A stretch of 33,992 nt of DNA from a virus, in the IMG/VR virus record IMGVR_UViG_3300010354_000299, positions 1-33,992 of that record; one strand, given 5' to 3'. Below, piece by piece: positions 6,806 to 12,149 of the stretch. Both the position numbers and the translations under genes were made by a program. The notes under the pieces were generated by a model that saw only the letters and a program-made list of their open reading frames with translations, was not told the origin of the DNA and searched no databases. The stretch's first letter is position 1. The number at the start of each line of letters is the position of its first letter.

Positions 6806-7075
6806 TTACGCCCCAACGCTTTGCATATCCGTTGCATATGCAACGGCCCGGTTCTTTGGCTTGCCAATGAGCAGGCCACGCTTGCGATGCGAGATAGCAA
6901 GCTCGGGTGAGCCAAGCATTCCCTCGACCGAGGACCGCGTGATGCGCCAATCGCCGCGCTTGCCTTCAGACTTGACCGCCGGGAGCTTGCCGCGCTTGAC
7001 CCAGACAAAAATGACTTGACGCGAGAGGCCGAGCATCTTGGCGGCTTCTGAAATCGACATCGTTCCTTCGGTCAT
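6806..7075 (-). CDS. Excisionase/MerR-like HTH DNA-binding protein
   Basis: The 89-aa protein begins MTEGTMSISEAAKMLGLSRQ, followed by VIFVWVKRGKLPAVKSEGKR and DWRITRSSVEGML. This is the classic HTH_17/excisionase layout: helix, turn, recognition helix, wing with GKLPA and W-RI. It should bind DNA as a small regulator or recombination directionality factor. No integrase is visible, so a transcriptional role is more likely. ATG 7075 has a strong GGAGGA site and overlaps the TGA of the VSR-like gene. The C-terminal third is basic and unrecognised. Confidence 0.8.
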   Translation of the reverse strand: MTEGTMSISEAAKMLGLSRQVIFVWVKRGKLPAVKSEGKRGDWRITRSSVEGMLGSPELAISHRKRGLLIGKPKNRAVAYATDMQSVGA

Positions 7076-7392
7076 CCTTCCTCCGTAATGCGCCACTTGA
7101 GGGCGCGGGTGAGTGCGTCAATGACTGACGCGGTAAACAACTCCTTCGGTTGACAACGCAAGACGCGCCAGCCCAATGCCGCCGCCTCCCGCCCCTTCTC
7201 TTGGTCCCGCACGATACCCGTCCCTCTGCCGTGCGCCCCTCGCACCCAGACGCCGCCGTCAATCTCTAGCGCCACGCGATGCTCGGGCCATGCCCAGTCC
7301 ATCCGCCACTTGCGGGTCGGGTGAAAACGGTACTCTGCCACCGGAACCGGCAAGCCCTTCGCCTTGCAGAACGTGTCCAAGCTAACTGGCAT
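7072..7392 (-). CDS. VSR-like PD-(D/E)xK endonuclease
   Basis: The 106-aa protein contains YRFHPTRKWRMDWAWPEHRV, then ALEIDGGVW and later REAAALGWRVLRC. The order D32, E43-I-D45, GWRVLR is that of the short VSR/DUF559-like nuclease fold found in many phages, where it is thought to cut or nick DNA, possibly at recombination or repair intermediates. ATG 7392 has no Shine-Dalgarno and lies only 10 bases after an extended -10 element, so the message may be nearly leaderless. It ends in an ATGA overlap with the HTH gene. Confidence 0.85.
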   Translation of the reverse strand: MPVSLDTFCKAKGLPVPVAEYRFHPTRKWRMDWAWPEHRVALEIDGGVWVRGAHGRGTGIVRDQEKGREAAALGWRVLRCQPKELFTASVIDALTRALKWRITEEG

Positions 7393-7401
7393 ATCTATAC
7401 C
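7384..7401. repeat. Imperfect direct repeat / dyad, proximal copy
   Basis: The plus strand reads AACTGGCATATCTATACC. It matches the distal copy at 7425-7442 at 15 of 18 positions, and both are preceded by CT. On the minus strand it contains GGTATAGATATGCC, a dyad with one mismatch. It overlaps the ATG of the nuclease gene, so a bound protein could block both transcription and translation initiation. Confidence 0.5.
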
Positions 7402-7402
7402 C

Positions 7403-7411
7403 TTTATAGCA
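7403..7411 (-). promoter_or_regulatory. Extended -10 promoter element
   Basis: The minus strand reads TGCTATAAA, a TGn plus TATAAA extended -10, with no clear -35 in the expected place. It lies between the two dyads. Transcription would start about 4 bases before ATG 7392. Confidence 0.45.
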
Positions 7412-7424
7412 TATCTGATGGCCT

Positions 7425-7442
7425 AACTGGTATACATATACC
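7425..7442. repeat. Direct repeat / perfect dyad, distal copy
   Basis: The plus strand reads AACTGGTATACATATACC. On the minus strand it holds GGTATATGTATACC, a perfect 6+2+6 dyad. The copies are 41 bp apart, close to four helical turns, which places both dyads on the same face of the DNA. The arrangement suggests a two-site operator around the extended -10. Confidence 0.5.
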
Positions 7443-7443
7443 A

Positions 7444-7812
7444 CTAGTCTGCTGGCCTCGTTGCCCACGCCACCTGCGTCATATAGGCCAGCCCTTCAAG
7501 CAACTGCTGGTCGAGCTTAATGGCCTTCCATCCGTGCTGGTGCTGAAGCCGGTGGCAGGCCGAGCAGAGCGGGATGATGTCGCGGTAGTCCGCCTTGCGT
7601 CCCATCCCACCCGACTTGATGTGTGCGTTCTCGCAAGGCGTCTTGCCGCACACACAGCACCCCATCCGCTTAACGAACTCGACCCGGCGCTTGGAGCCAT
7701 AGACCCGCTGAAACTCCACGGAGCTACGCGGCTTGGCCTTGATGCGTTGACGCGGCTTTGGCTTGACCTTGCTCGTCAGGCGCTTCTTACGCTTGAAGGG
7801 GGTGCGCTTCAC
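7444..7812 (-). CDS. HNH-type zinc endonuclease-like protein
   Basis: The 122-aa protein has a very basic N-terminus (residues 1-30, KRTPFKRKKRLTSKVKPKP). A zinc/HNH core follows: CCVCGKTPCENAHI (C53, C55, C60, H64), GMGRKADYRDIIPLC and SACHRLQHQHG (C83, C86, H87). This pattern is that of phage DUF968-like HNH proteins, putative nucleases acting on DNA or Holliday-type structures. The start is GTG 7812, which overlaps the TGA of the methyltransferase gene and has GGAGAAAGG upstream. A longer form starting at 7887 would extend into that gene and is less likely. Confidence 0.82.
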   Translation of the reverse strand: MKRTPFKRKKRLTSKVKPKPRQRIKAKPRSSVEFQRVYGSKRRVEFVKRMGCCVCGKTPCENAHIKSGGMGRKADYRDIIPLCSACHRLQHQHGWKAIKLDQQLLEGLAYMTQVAWATRPAD

Positions 7813-8384
7813 GCCTTTCTCCGACAGCACCACGCGACCCGCTGAAACTCCTCTTGCATAAACGGCACAAGGTCGTGCGTCTGACAAACCGTGGCGATGT
7901 CATTGTCGTTGATTTCCCACCAGTTCCAATGCTGGTTCTGCATCACCTTCTTAAAGGTGTCGTGGTCGGGAGCGTAGTCGTGGGCCATAATCACATCGCC
8001 TGACCGCAGGAACTTGGCGTACTTGTTAAACTCCGCTGGCTTGTTGCCCCCATCGCACAGAACCAGCGCAGGGCCTTCGGCGTACTTCACGTGGTACTCC
8101 AGCACCGTCGAGTTGAGCGCGTCTACGGCGTAATACATGATGCCGGGATGCACCAAGTGGGGCCGCTCTCGCACGGATGGGTCGCAGGTCCACAGGTCCG
8201 TCGCCTTGAGTCTCGCTTCGTCGAGTAGGTCGCGGAGGAGGATGGTCAGCCCACCGTCTGCCGTGCCAATCTCTAGCACCTTGACTGGCTTGAACGTGCG
8301 GAACAGCGCCCGAAAGACATCGCCTACGTACCCGTTCTGATGCACCGGGACACCGCGATACTCAAAGAACATAGGGTCAGACAT
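7809..8384 (-). CDS. CmcI-like class I SAM-dependent methyltransferase
   Basis: The 191-aa protein has VKVLEIGTADGGLTILLRDL (SAM-binding motif I), ATDLWTCDPSV, and GDVIMAHDYAPDHDTF, which resembles the metal-binding acidic loop of CmcI/cephalosporin-hydroxylase-like methyltransferases. Such enzymes often methylate sugars or accompany glycosyltransferases in polysaccharide gene sets. Here the partner could be one of the four phage glycosyltransferases; this is inference. ATG 8384 has a good GTGGAG site; the upstream gene ends inside its second codon. The substrate is unknown. Confidence 0.75.
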   Translation of the reverse strand: MSDPMFFEYRGVPVHQNGYVGDVFRALFRTFKPVKVLEIGTADGGLTILLRDLLDEARLKATDLWTCDPSVRERPHLVHPGIMYYAVDALNSTVLEYHVKYAEGPALVLCDGGNKPAEFNKYAKFLRSGDVIMAHDYAPDHDTFKKVMQNQHWNWWEINDNDIATVCQTHDLVPFMQEEFQRVAWCCRRKA

Positions 8385-8556
8385 CGCTCCACCCCTGCCG
8401 CGTGCCTTTGGCAACGAGTACCCGAGCGTACTGGTGCGGATAGAACCGATGCTCGACACGACTTCCACGGAACGTATCGCGCCATTCGACCATCGGTTCC
8501 TCGGCCTGTAGGTCAGCAATCGACTTTGGTTCATCGTTTTCACAGCGCCATTTCAT
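8377..8556 (-). CDS. Hypothetical 59-aa protein
   Basis: The frame begins MKWRCENDEPKSIADLQAEE and ends TRQGWSDV. It is charged, with no recognised motif. Support comes from its ATGA overlap with the upstream gene (8553) and its 8-bp overlap with the methyltransferase start, which fill an otherwise empty stretch in the same style as the rest of the operon. Alternatively it is a spacer, but overlapping coupled junctions on both sides argue for a gene. Confidence 0.55.
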   Translation of the reverse strand: MKWRCENDEPKSIADLQAEEPMVEWRDTFRGSRVEHRFYPHQYARVLVAKGTRQGWSDV

Positions 8557-8774
8557 GGGAGCATCCCTTTCCAGAGGTCATGCATCTTCTGCCGCTCATC
8601 TTTGCGCACGGCGTCGATAAGTTTGTCGATAACATAGGTGCAGACATCTTCCCCCCAGCCGTGGTCGTATCCCGTGCATCCAGCAAACGCTAAACTTTCG
8701 ACCTCGGCCTTCCAGCCATCAACGCCTGTCACGTTATCAAACATCCCACCATCAATCGATTCATGTTTGCTCAT
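8553..8774 (-). CDS. Hypothetical 73-aa acidic protein
   Basis: The product starts MSKHESIDGGMFDNVTGVDG and contains CTGYDHGWGEDVCTYVIDKL, then RKDERQKMHDLWKGM. It is acidic, with a C-terminal amphipathic helix and three cysteines or histidines near GYDHGWGEDVC that might bind metal. ATG 8774 is preceded by a CGGAG site and overlaps the upstream TGA. No family recognised. Confidence 0.6.
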   Translation of the reverse strand: MSKHESIDGGMFDNVTGVDGWKAEVESLAFAGCTGYDHGWGEDVCTYVIDKLIDAVRKDERQKMHDLWKGMLP

Positions 8775-9172
8775 ATAGCACTCCGGCCCAATCGGGCAGG
8801 TTGGGGGACGCCGCGCATCGGGTCGTGTATCGACAGCCGCCGCCAAAGCGCGACAGGCCGAGCGTTGCGGCGTGGGTCTTTGCTAGTCGTGTAGCCAGAG
8901 TGTTGCCAGAGCCGGTCCTTGCCTCGGTTGATGATGGTGCCAGCAATCCGGCGACGGGTCTCCGCATCCTTCGGTACCCCCGCCTCGTCCAGCATTAGGC
9001 CGACATCATCTACCGAGAACGTCTCGCCCGCCAAATACGTCTTGACGATGCGGTCGGTAATACGACCAATCAACTCGTCTCCGCCGATGCCGCGCTTGAC
9101 GGCGCTATCGGCCTCCATAATTGCCGCATCTCTGGCTTCGATGGCGGCGAACATATCAAGCGTGTCATCCAT
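8771..9172 (-). CDS. Hypothetical protein, possible winged-helix type
   Basis: The 133-aa protein has an N-terminal helical part (MDDTLDMFAAIEARDAAIME). It then shows AGETFSVDDVGLMLDEAGVP and AETRRRIAGTIINRGKDRLW, ending with TTSKDPRRNARPVALWRRL. The sequence FSVDDV-helix-LDEAG-RRIAGTI-RG-W followed by a basic tail resembles a small phage family that I read as a winged helix (two helices plus hairpin), possibly in replication. This is inference. The start at 9172 has GGGGGA 8 bases upstream and overlaps the preceding gene. Confidence 0.6.
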   Translation of the reverse strand: MDDTLDMFAAIEARDAAIMEADSAVKRGIGGDELIGRITDRIVKTYLAGETFSVDDVGLMLDEAGVPKDAETRRRIAGTIINRGKDRLWQHSGYTTSKDPRRNARPVALWRRLSIHDPMRGVPQPARLGRSAI

Positions 9173-9371
9173 CGATAACATCCCCCGCGTTAAAGTGTTG
9201 GGCGCAGACGTTGAGACCGTGCGACATCCACGCATAGACATCACCGGCCTGAATAGCCCCACGCCAATCGCCATCGTGGTCTTGCATATCGCAGTCCCGA
9301 ACTTCCCGAGAGACGCGAACCCGCGCCCCTCGGAGTTCGTACCATTCGTGGTCCGCTCGGATGCGCTTCAT
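9165..9371 (-). CDS. Hypothetical 68-aa protein
   Basis: The protein reads MKRIRADHEWYELRGARVRV, then SREVRDCDMQDHDGDWRG, and ends with HGLNVCAQHFNAGDVIDG. EWYE-RGxRVRVxR-CDxxxHDG-WR-GD resembles short phage proteins that may bind zinc through the Cys/His residues (DCDMQDH and NVCAQH). Function unknown. It follows the SSB-like gene by 3 bp and overlaps the next gene. Confidence 0.65.
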   Translation of the reverse strand: MKRIRADHEWYELRGARVRVSREVRDCDMQDHDGDWRGAIQAGDVYAWMSHGLNVCAQHFNAGDVIDG

Positions 9372-9374
9372 CGG

Positions 9375-10019
9375 TCAGAACGGGAGCGAATCGTCCATAT
9401 CGTTGTCATCCGGCGGCGGAATCTTGCTGAAGTCAGGCGGAGCCAGCCGCTTGCCCGAGACCGGTGGCATCTTGACCTCCGGTGCCTTCTCGACAGGCTT
9501 CGCGTCAAGGCCGTCAGGCTGTATGCCTTTGTCCTTCCAGCTAATCCAGATGGTCGCCGCCGCAGATTGAATCGCCGCCGCATCCAGCGTGATGTTGCGG
9601 TTGTCGCACACCACCTGAAAGTGTCCAGCGACCGTATCCCAGAGCATAAGATACTGCGCCAGAATCGCATCTCGACGCGGCTGGACGCCACCGGGGGTAG
9701 CTGGTACCGCCTGTGGAACCACGCGAGCCGTCGGCTTGGGCTGGGCGGGTTCGGTCCCGGCGTAGCTAATGCCCCAGTATGGCTTGGCTCCTTTCTTCGG
9801 GTTCGGGTCGCGGCTGAACGTCAGGTTCATCCCCACCACGCTCGACTCGTCCAACCCGAGCCGGTCAAGTTGACGGTCAGCCGACTGCTTGGGAAGGTAG
9901 AGCGTGTCGGAGCCGTCCGAGAATAGCACCTGCTCGCCGTAGTTCCCGGTGACGGTTTTGCACTCGGTCACGGTCATCGTGTGCGAGTCGCCTTCGTTCT
10001 GCAACTTGAGAATTGCCAT
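9375..10019 (-). CDS. Putative single-stranded DNA-binding protein
   Basis: In the 214-aa protein, residues 1-95 look like a beta-rich OB-type domain (MAILKLQNEGDSHTMTVTEC, SDTLYLPKQSADRQLDRLG, PKKGAKPYWGI). Next come a Pro/Ala linker, a helical segment (ILAQYLMLWDTVAGHFQVV), a Pro-rich linker and an acidic tip ending in DDNDMDDSLPF. Such an acidic tail ending in a hydrophobic-Pro-Phe tip is the hallmark by which SSB proteins recruit partners. The alternative is another small OB-fold protein. ATG 10019 has AGGAGAGG upstream. Confidence 0.6.
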   Translation of the reverse strand: MAILKLQNEGDSHTMTVTECKTVTGNYGEQVLFSDGSDTLYLPKQSADRQLDRLGLDESSVVGMNLTFSRDPNPKKGAKPYWGISYAGTEPAQPKPTARVVPQAVPATPGGVQPRRDAILAQYLMLWDTVAGHFQVVCDNRNITLDAAAIQSAAATIWISWKDKGIQPDGLDAKPVEKAPEVKMPPVSGKRLAPPDFSKIPPPDDNDMDDSLPF

Positions 10020-10031
10020 TGTCTGCCTCTC

Positions 10032-10295
10032 CTACTCTGCGTCTGCGAGGATGCCGTCCTCGTCGCGGAGGCGACGTTGTGCCGCCCGAAGGTATCCTAC
10101 CGTGTCGGATATATCCCACCACGCATTCCAGACCATCGCCAATGCATCGTGCAAATGCTCATCGTCCCGGTTGTGAATCGACTTCAAGTTTTCGTATTGG
10201 TCCATCAGCGGGTCCATCTCGCGCTGAATATCATGCAAGCGTTGACGGAAGCCCTCGACTTGCGCCAGCACTACGTTCACGCGGTCAGAGGTCAT
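10032..10295 (-). CDS. Hypothetical helical protein
   Basis: The 87-aa protein (MTSDRVNVVLAQVEGFRQRL, DIQREMDPLMDQYENLKSIH) is almost entirely helical, with heptad-like spacing suggesting a coiled coil. A second helix pair follows (ALAMVWNAWWDISDTVGYLR). The start at 10295 has GAGG 6 bases upstream and overlaps the end of the upstream gene by 11 bp. Function unknown; it lies next to the SSB-like gene. Confidence 0.6.
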   Translation of the reverse strand: MTSDRVNVVLAQVEGFRQRLHDIQREMDPLMDQYENLKSIHNRDDEHLHDALAMVWNAWWDISDTVGYLRAAQRRLRDEDGILADAE

Positions 10296-10530
10296 CGTAG
10301 CCTCGGGCGTAGCGGTCATCCTCGTAGTGCGAGGCTTTGGCTTCCTGCGCCCGGTCCCAAAGTTCGTCAAAGAGTTCTTCTTCTTGCTTCTGCGTGAGGT
10401 CGTGGTCGCACTCGGCGTCCTCGATGGTGACCTCGTAGTCATGCGACAAACCGACTGACGGTTCAGGCGGCGAGTAGTAGACGCTCACCTGCATTGGCAA
10501 ACCGCACGTGGGGCAACCGACCGTTTCCAT
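10285..10530 (-). CDS. Hypothetical zinc-finger-like protein
   Basis: The 81-aa protein begins METVGCPTCGLPMQVSVYYS, then EVTIEDAECDHDLTQKQEEE and a helical acidic C-terminus. CPTC (C6, C9) plus the later C-D-H suggest a zinc ribbon; the acidic helix is typical of short phage proteins of unknown role. ATG 10530 is chosen over 10557 because of CACACGGAGA 6 bases before it. It is the first gene behind the 10559-10588 promoter, and its ribosome site carries 9 bases complementary to the loop of the predicted small RNA. Confidence 0.65.
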   Translation of the reverse strand: METVGCPTCGLPMQVSVYYSPPEPSVGLSHDYEVTIEDAECDHDLTQKQEEELFDELWDRAQEAKASHYEDDRYARGYDDL

Positions 10531-10534
10531 AGGG

Positions 10535-10543
10535 TCTCCGTGT
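10535..10543 (-). promoter_or_regulatory. Leader box with ribosome site, partial copy 3
   Basis: The minus strand reads ACACGGAGA, the core of the leader box shared with 6465-6480. It supplies GGAGA 6 bases before ATG 10530 and is fully complementary to 9 of the 10 loop bases of the predicted small RNA. Confidence 0.45.
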
Positions 10544-10558
10544 GAGGGGGGTGCCAAT

Positions 10559-10588
10559 AGAGTAATGCCAAAGGCGGGAATCTGTCAA
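10559..10588 (-). promoter_or_regulatory. Predicted promoter for the 10530-leftward operon
   Basis: On the minus strand a perfect TTGACA (10588-10583) is followed after 18 bases by TACTCT (10564-10559). CTATTGACA is shared with the promoter at 6783. It lies directly behind a terminator, so it restarts transcription for the block of small DNA-metabolism genes. Confidence 0.55.
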
Positions 10589-10596
10589 TAGGCGCC

Positions 10597-10634
10597 AAAA
10601 ACAAACCCGCCAGCCGGTCAGGGCGGACGGGTTT
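10597..10634 (-). terminator. Intrinsic terminator
   Basis: On the minus strand AAACCCG (10634-10628) pairs with CGGGTTT (10609-10603), extended by a partly paired GC-rich interior. It is followed by TGTTTTT (10603-10597). Stem plus U-tract indicate Rho-independent termination of leftward transcripts. The plus strand has no U-tract, so it is one-directional. Confidence 0.75.
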
Positions 10635-10685
10635 GGCAAGTCCCGAATCTTCAGTATCCCCCGACACGGAGAACGGGGAGCTTGC
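10597..10685 (-). ncRNA. Predicted small RNA with an anti-Shine-Dalgarno loop
   Basis: A promoter-like element (10692-10720) would start a transcript near 10685 that ends at the terminator at 10597, about 90 nt. The 5' part forms a hairpin: UCCCCG (10679-10674) pairs with CGGGGG (10663-10658, one G-U pair), with the 10-base loop UUCUCCGUGU. Loop plus 3' arm (GUUCUCCGUGUCGGGG) are the exact complement of the leader box of the gene at 6460; nine loop bases are complementary to the ribosome site at 10530. The sequence and complementarity are seen directly. That it is transcribed and acts in trans is inference. No known RNA family is recognised. Confidence 0.45.
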
Positions 10686-10691
10686 GTTTGA

Positions 10692-10720
10692 TATATAGCG
10701 AAATGCTACAGTTTGAGCAA
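10692..10720 (-). promoter_or_regulatory. Predicted promoter of the small RNA
   Basis: The minus strand carries TTGCTC (10720-10715), a 17-base spacer, and TATATA (10697-10692). Two short dyads overlap it: CAGTT-5-AACTG across the -35 and TAGC-5-GCTA ahead of the -10. These could be protein-binding sites. Neither hexamer is perfect, so the call is tentative. Confidence 0.4.
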
Positions 10721-11022
10721 CTGGATATGCCGGGGCCATTCCCGGTCGTAAGGCGGGTAAGGCAGGAAGTGGGCGGAAGGCCAACGGTGGGGCGGTCTGC
10801 GTGTCTACCCCGGCACAGGTAGAACCCCTTCGACCGGAAACCTGCGGGGCCGTTGTCACCCCGTGTAGCTCCCCATCGACTTCCCAAAACGACCGACCAC
10901 GTTGCAGGCTGGCAGAGCGTGGATTTGTTGTGATTGGGTGCGACAGGCACGGTCAGGATTGTTTGTCAGCCGTCCGAACGACTGACTAGCGGGAGACCGA
11001 GAGAAGGCCCGCTGTCCCAGCG
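10721..11022. other. Gene-free region with RNA-like hairpins
   Basis: No frame here has a ribosome site with protein-like content. I see two hairpins just after the 11023 gene: AGCGGG/CCCGCT (10988-10993 with 11008-11013, 14-base loop), and GTCAGCCG/CGACTGAC (10965-10972 with 10979-10986, one G-U pair, 6-base loop). There are shorter GC stems farther left. Neither is followed by a U-tract. It could be a structured 3' UTR or a non-coding RNA. I see no tRNA. Confidence 0.4.
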
Positions 11023-11487
11023 TTAGAGGTTTATCAGCGCCTCCATCGCGTACAGGTCGGCCCGCTCCACTACCTTCGGCTCTAACTCGCCCGTAACCTC
11101 GCAGACCTGTTCGCGGAATATCCAGCCGACCAGCGTACAGGTGGCGTACTCGACCTGCACCAGCACGTAGATGTCGGGGCGTTTGTCAGGCCGGGTGTCG
11201 AGGTAGAGCGGGCTGGTCTTGCTCCGCGTGCCTTTGACGTCGACCGTGTAGCCCAAGTAGGTCGCGTCATAACTCCCTCGGCGGAGGTGCGTCGACAAAT
11301 CAGCCGCGACATTCGCCCAGCGCGAGAACGCCAACTCCGCGTACAGCCCGACTAGTTCCGTCGTAATCGGGTCTTGCTTTCCAGCCTTCTGATTCGCAAT
11401 CCCCACTTCCCGGTTCACGCCCTGCCGCAACGTGGCAAGGGTCGCCGCAACCGTCATTTCGCCGTTGTTCAGTACGATGACTGCCAT
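11023..11487 (-). CDS. PD-(D/E)xK nuclease-like phage protein
   Basis: The 154-aa protein starts MAVIVLNNGEMTVAATLATL. The core is TELVGLYAELAFSRWANVAA, then YDATYLGYTVDVKGTRSK, and PDIYVLVQVEYATCTLVGW. The order ELAF...D...YTVDVKG...Y-VLV...GW matches a widespread small phage family whose VDVKG (D-x-K) and upstream Glu suggest a PD-(D/E)xK nuclease fold. The catalytic assignment is inference. ATG 11487 has no Shine-Dalgarno; it lies just after a large GC stem and a U-rich run (11491-11572), so expression may be attenuated. ATG 11457 is an alternative start. Confidence 0.65.
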   Translation of the reverse strand: MAVIVLNNGEMTVAATLATLRQGVNREVGIANQKAGKQDPITTELVGLYAELAFSRWANVAADLSTHLRRGSYDATYLGYTVDVKGTRSKTSPLYLDTRPDKRPDIYVLVQVEYATCTLVGWIFREQVCEVTGELEPKVVERADLYAMEALINL

Positions 11488-11490
11488 AAC

Positions 11491-11572
11491 ACAAAAGAAA
11501 CGGCCCCGGGTTCTCTCCTGTCGAAAGGCTCGACCCCCGTAGAGGGAAAGAGCAGGAGATACTTCCGGGGCC
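11491..11572 (-). promoter_or_regulatory. Structured leader or attenuator
   Basis: On the minus strand GGCCCCGG (11572-11565) can pair with CCGGGGCC (11509-11502). Inside it, CTCCT pairs with AGGAG, and GTCGA-GCCTT-TCGAC forms an apical hairpin. The outer stem is followed by GTTTCTTTTGT (11501-11491), a U-rich run 3 bases before ATG 11487. This looks like a terminator with a large insert or a 5'-UTR switch. No known riboswitch consensus is recognised. Confidence 0.5.
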
Positions 11573-11574
11573 AT

Positions 11575-11592
11575 CACTTGTAACTACAAGTG
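11575..11592. promoter_or_regulatory. 18-bp palindrome, putative operator
   Basis: CACTTGTAACTACAAGTG is a perfect 8+2+8 inverted repeat. It lies directly upstream of the structured leader and about 90 bp before the 11487 gene. A dimeric repressor site is the simplest reading; no clear -35/-10 pair is visible around it. Confidence 0.5.
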
Positions 11593-11644
11593 CGATGCTT
11601 TCGACGACACCGCACAGACCAATCTAATGCTATCTCTCGCTACG

Positions 11645-11932
11645 TCAAGCCGTGAAGCCGATTCGCCTGCGCTTGGCCTCGGGCGGCATCACCCAGTCCT
11701 CAATCCCCTCCTCGTCCGGCGTCTCAAACCCGCCGCCATGCAGAGAACCGGCATCGACGATAAGTTCTTCGTACCCGGCCTGAATCAATGTTCTGACCAT
11801 ATCCAGCAGTTCTTTGGCAACCGCCCCGGAGTCCGTCGCTTGCACATCCGCAATCTCAATGGATAGGCCGTTCCGGTGGACGGAGACGGTCGCCTTACGA
11901 TTGGTGAACGGGTTCGTCTTACGCCTCGCCAT
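11645..11932 (-). CDS. Hypothetical 95-aa protein
   Basis: The protein begins MARRKTNPFTNRKATVSVHR, contains IEIADVQATDSGAVAKELLD and MVRTLIQAGYEELIVDAG, and ends in a basic patch EAKRRRIGFTA. An N-terminal basic strand, a helix and LIVDAG suggest a small alpha/beta fold. No family recognised. ATG 11932 has GGTGG upstream and overlaps the end of the upstream gene by 14 bp. Confidence 0.6.
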   Translation of the reverse strand: MARRKTNPFTNRKATVSVHRNGLSIEIADVQATDSGAVAKELLDMVRTLIQAGYEELIVDAGSLHGGGFETPDEEGIEDWVMPPEAKRRRIGFTA

Positions 11933-12149
11933 CGGGCCACCCATACAGGATTCCGTTCCGCACAATCTTCTCCATCGACGGCAGATAGCCGTCGCACCAC
12001 GGACAGCGTACCCACGGTGTAAGTACGTCCTTTGACTTCCACCAGACCCAGCCTAGCCCCCAGAGGTAGCCAATCTCGCCCCGGTCCCGAGCCGCCTTCC
12101 GCTCTGGGCAGGGGATGGGCGACCAGTCGCGGCAGACAGGCCGGTCCAT
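11919..12149 (-). CDS. Hypothetical zinc-binding-like protein
   Basis: The 76-aa protein reads MDRPVCRDWSPIPCPERKAA, then EIGYLWGLGWVWWKSKDVL and TPWVRCPWCDGYLPSMEKIV. CPWC together with the earlier Cys pair (PVCRDW, IPCPE) suggests a four-cysteine zinc site; the centre is Trp-rich. The start overlaps the TGA of the phosphoesterase (TGATG). Function unknown. Confidence 0.65.
   Translation of the reverse strand: MDRPVCRDWSPIPCPERKAARDRGEIGYLWGLGWVWWKSKDVLTPWVRCPWCDGYLPSMEKIVRNGILYGWPDGEA

Noticed and set aside
6806-7075. Evidence for lysogeny from the excisionase-like gene
   Set aside because: No integrase, att-like repeat or CI-type repressor is seen; such small HTH proteins are also common in virulent phages.
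10659-10800. Plus-strand micro-gene using CCCCGACACGGAGAAC as leader
   Set aside because: The box is followed only by a TTG-start frame of about 46 codons with no recognisable content, and no other gene in the window is on the plus strand. The antisense-RNA reading fits better but is unproven.
10485-10950. Minus-strand open frames of 99 and 124 codons in the gene-free region
   Set aside because: Their content is Pro/Arg/Cys/Ser-rich without motif, no ribosome site fits, and one runs through the terminator, a promoter and the start of the 10530 gene.
10721-11022. tRNA or tmRNA in the gap
   Set aside because: No cloverleaf with a GGTTCGA-type T-loop and matching acceptor stem could be built on either strand.
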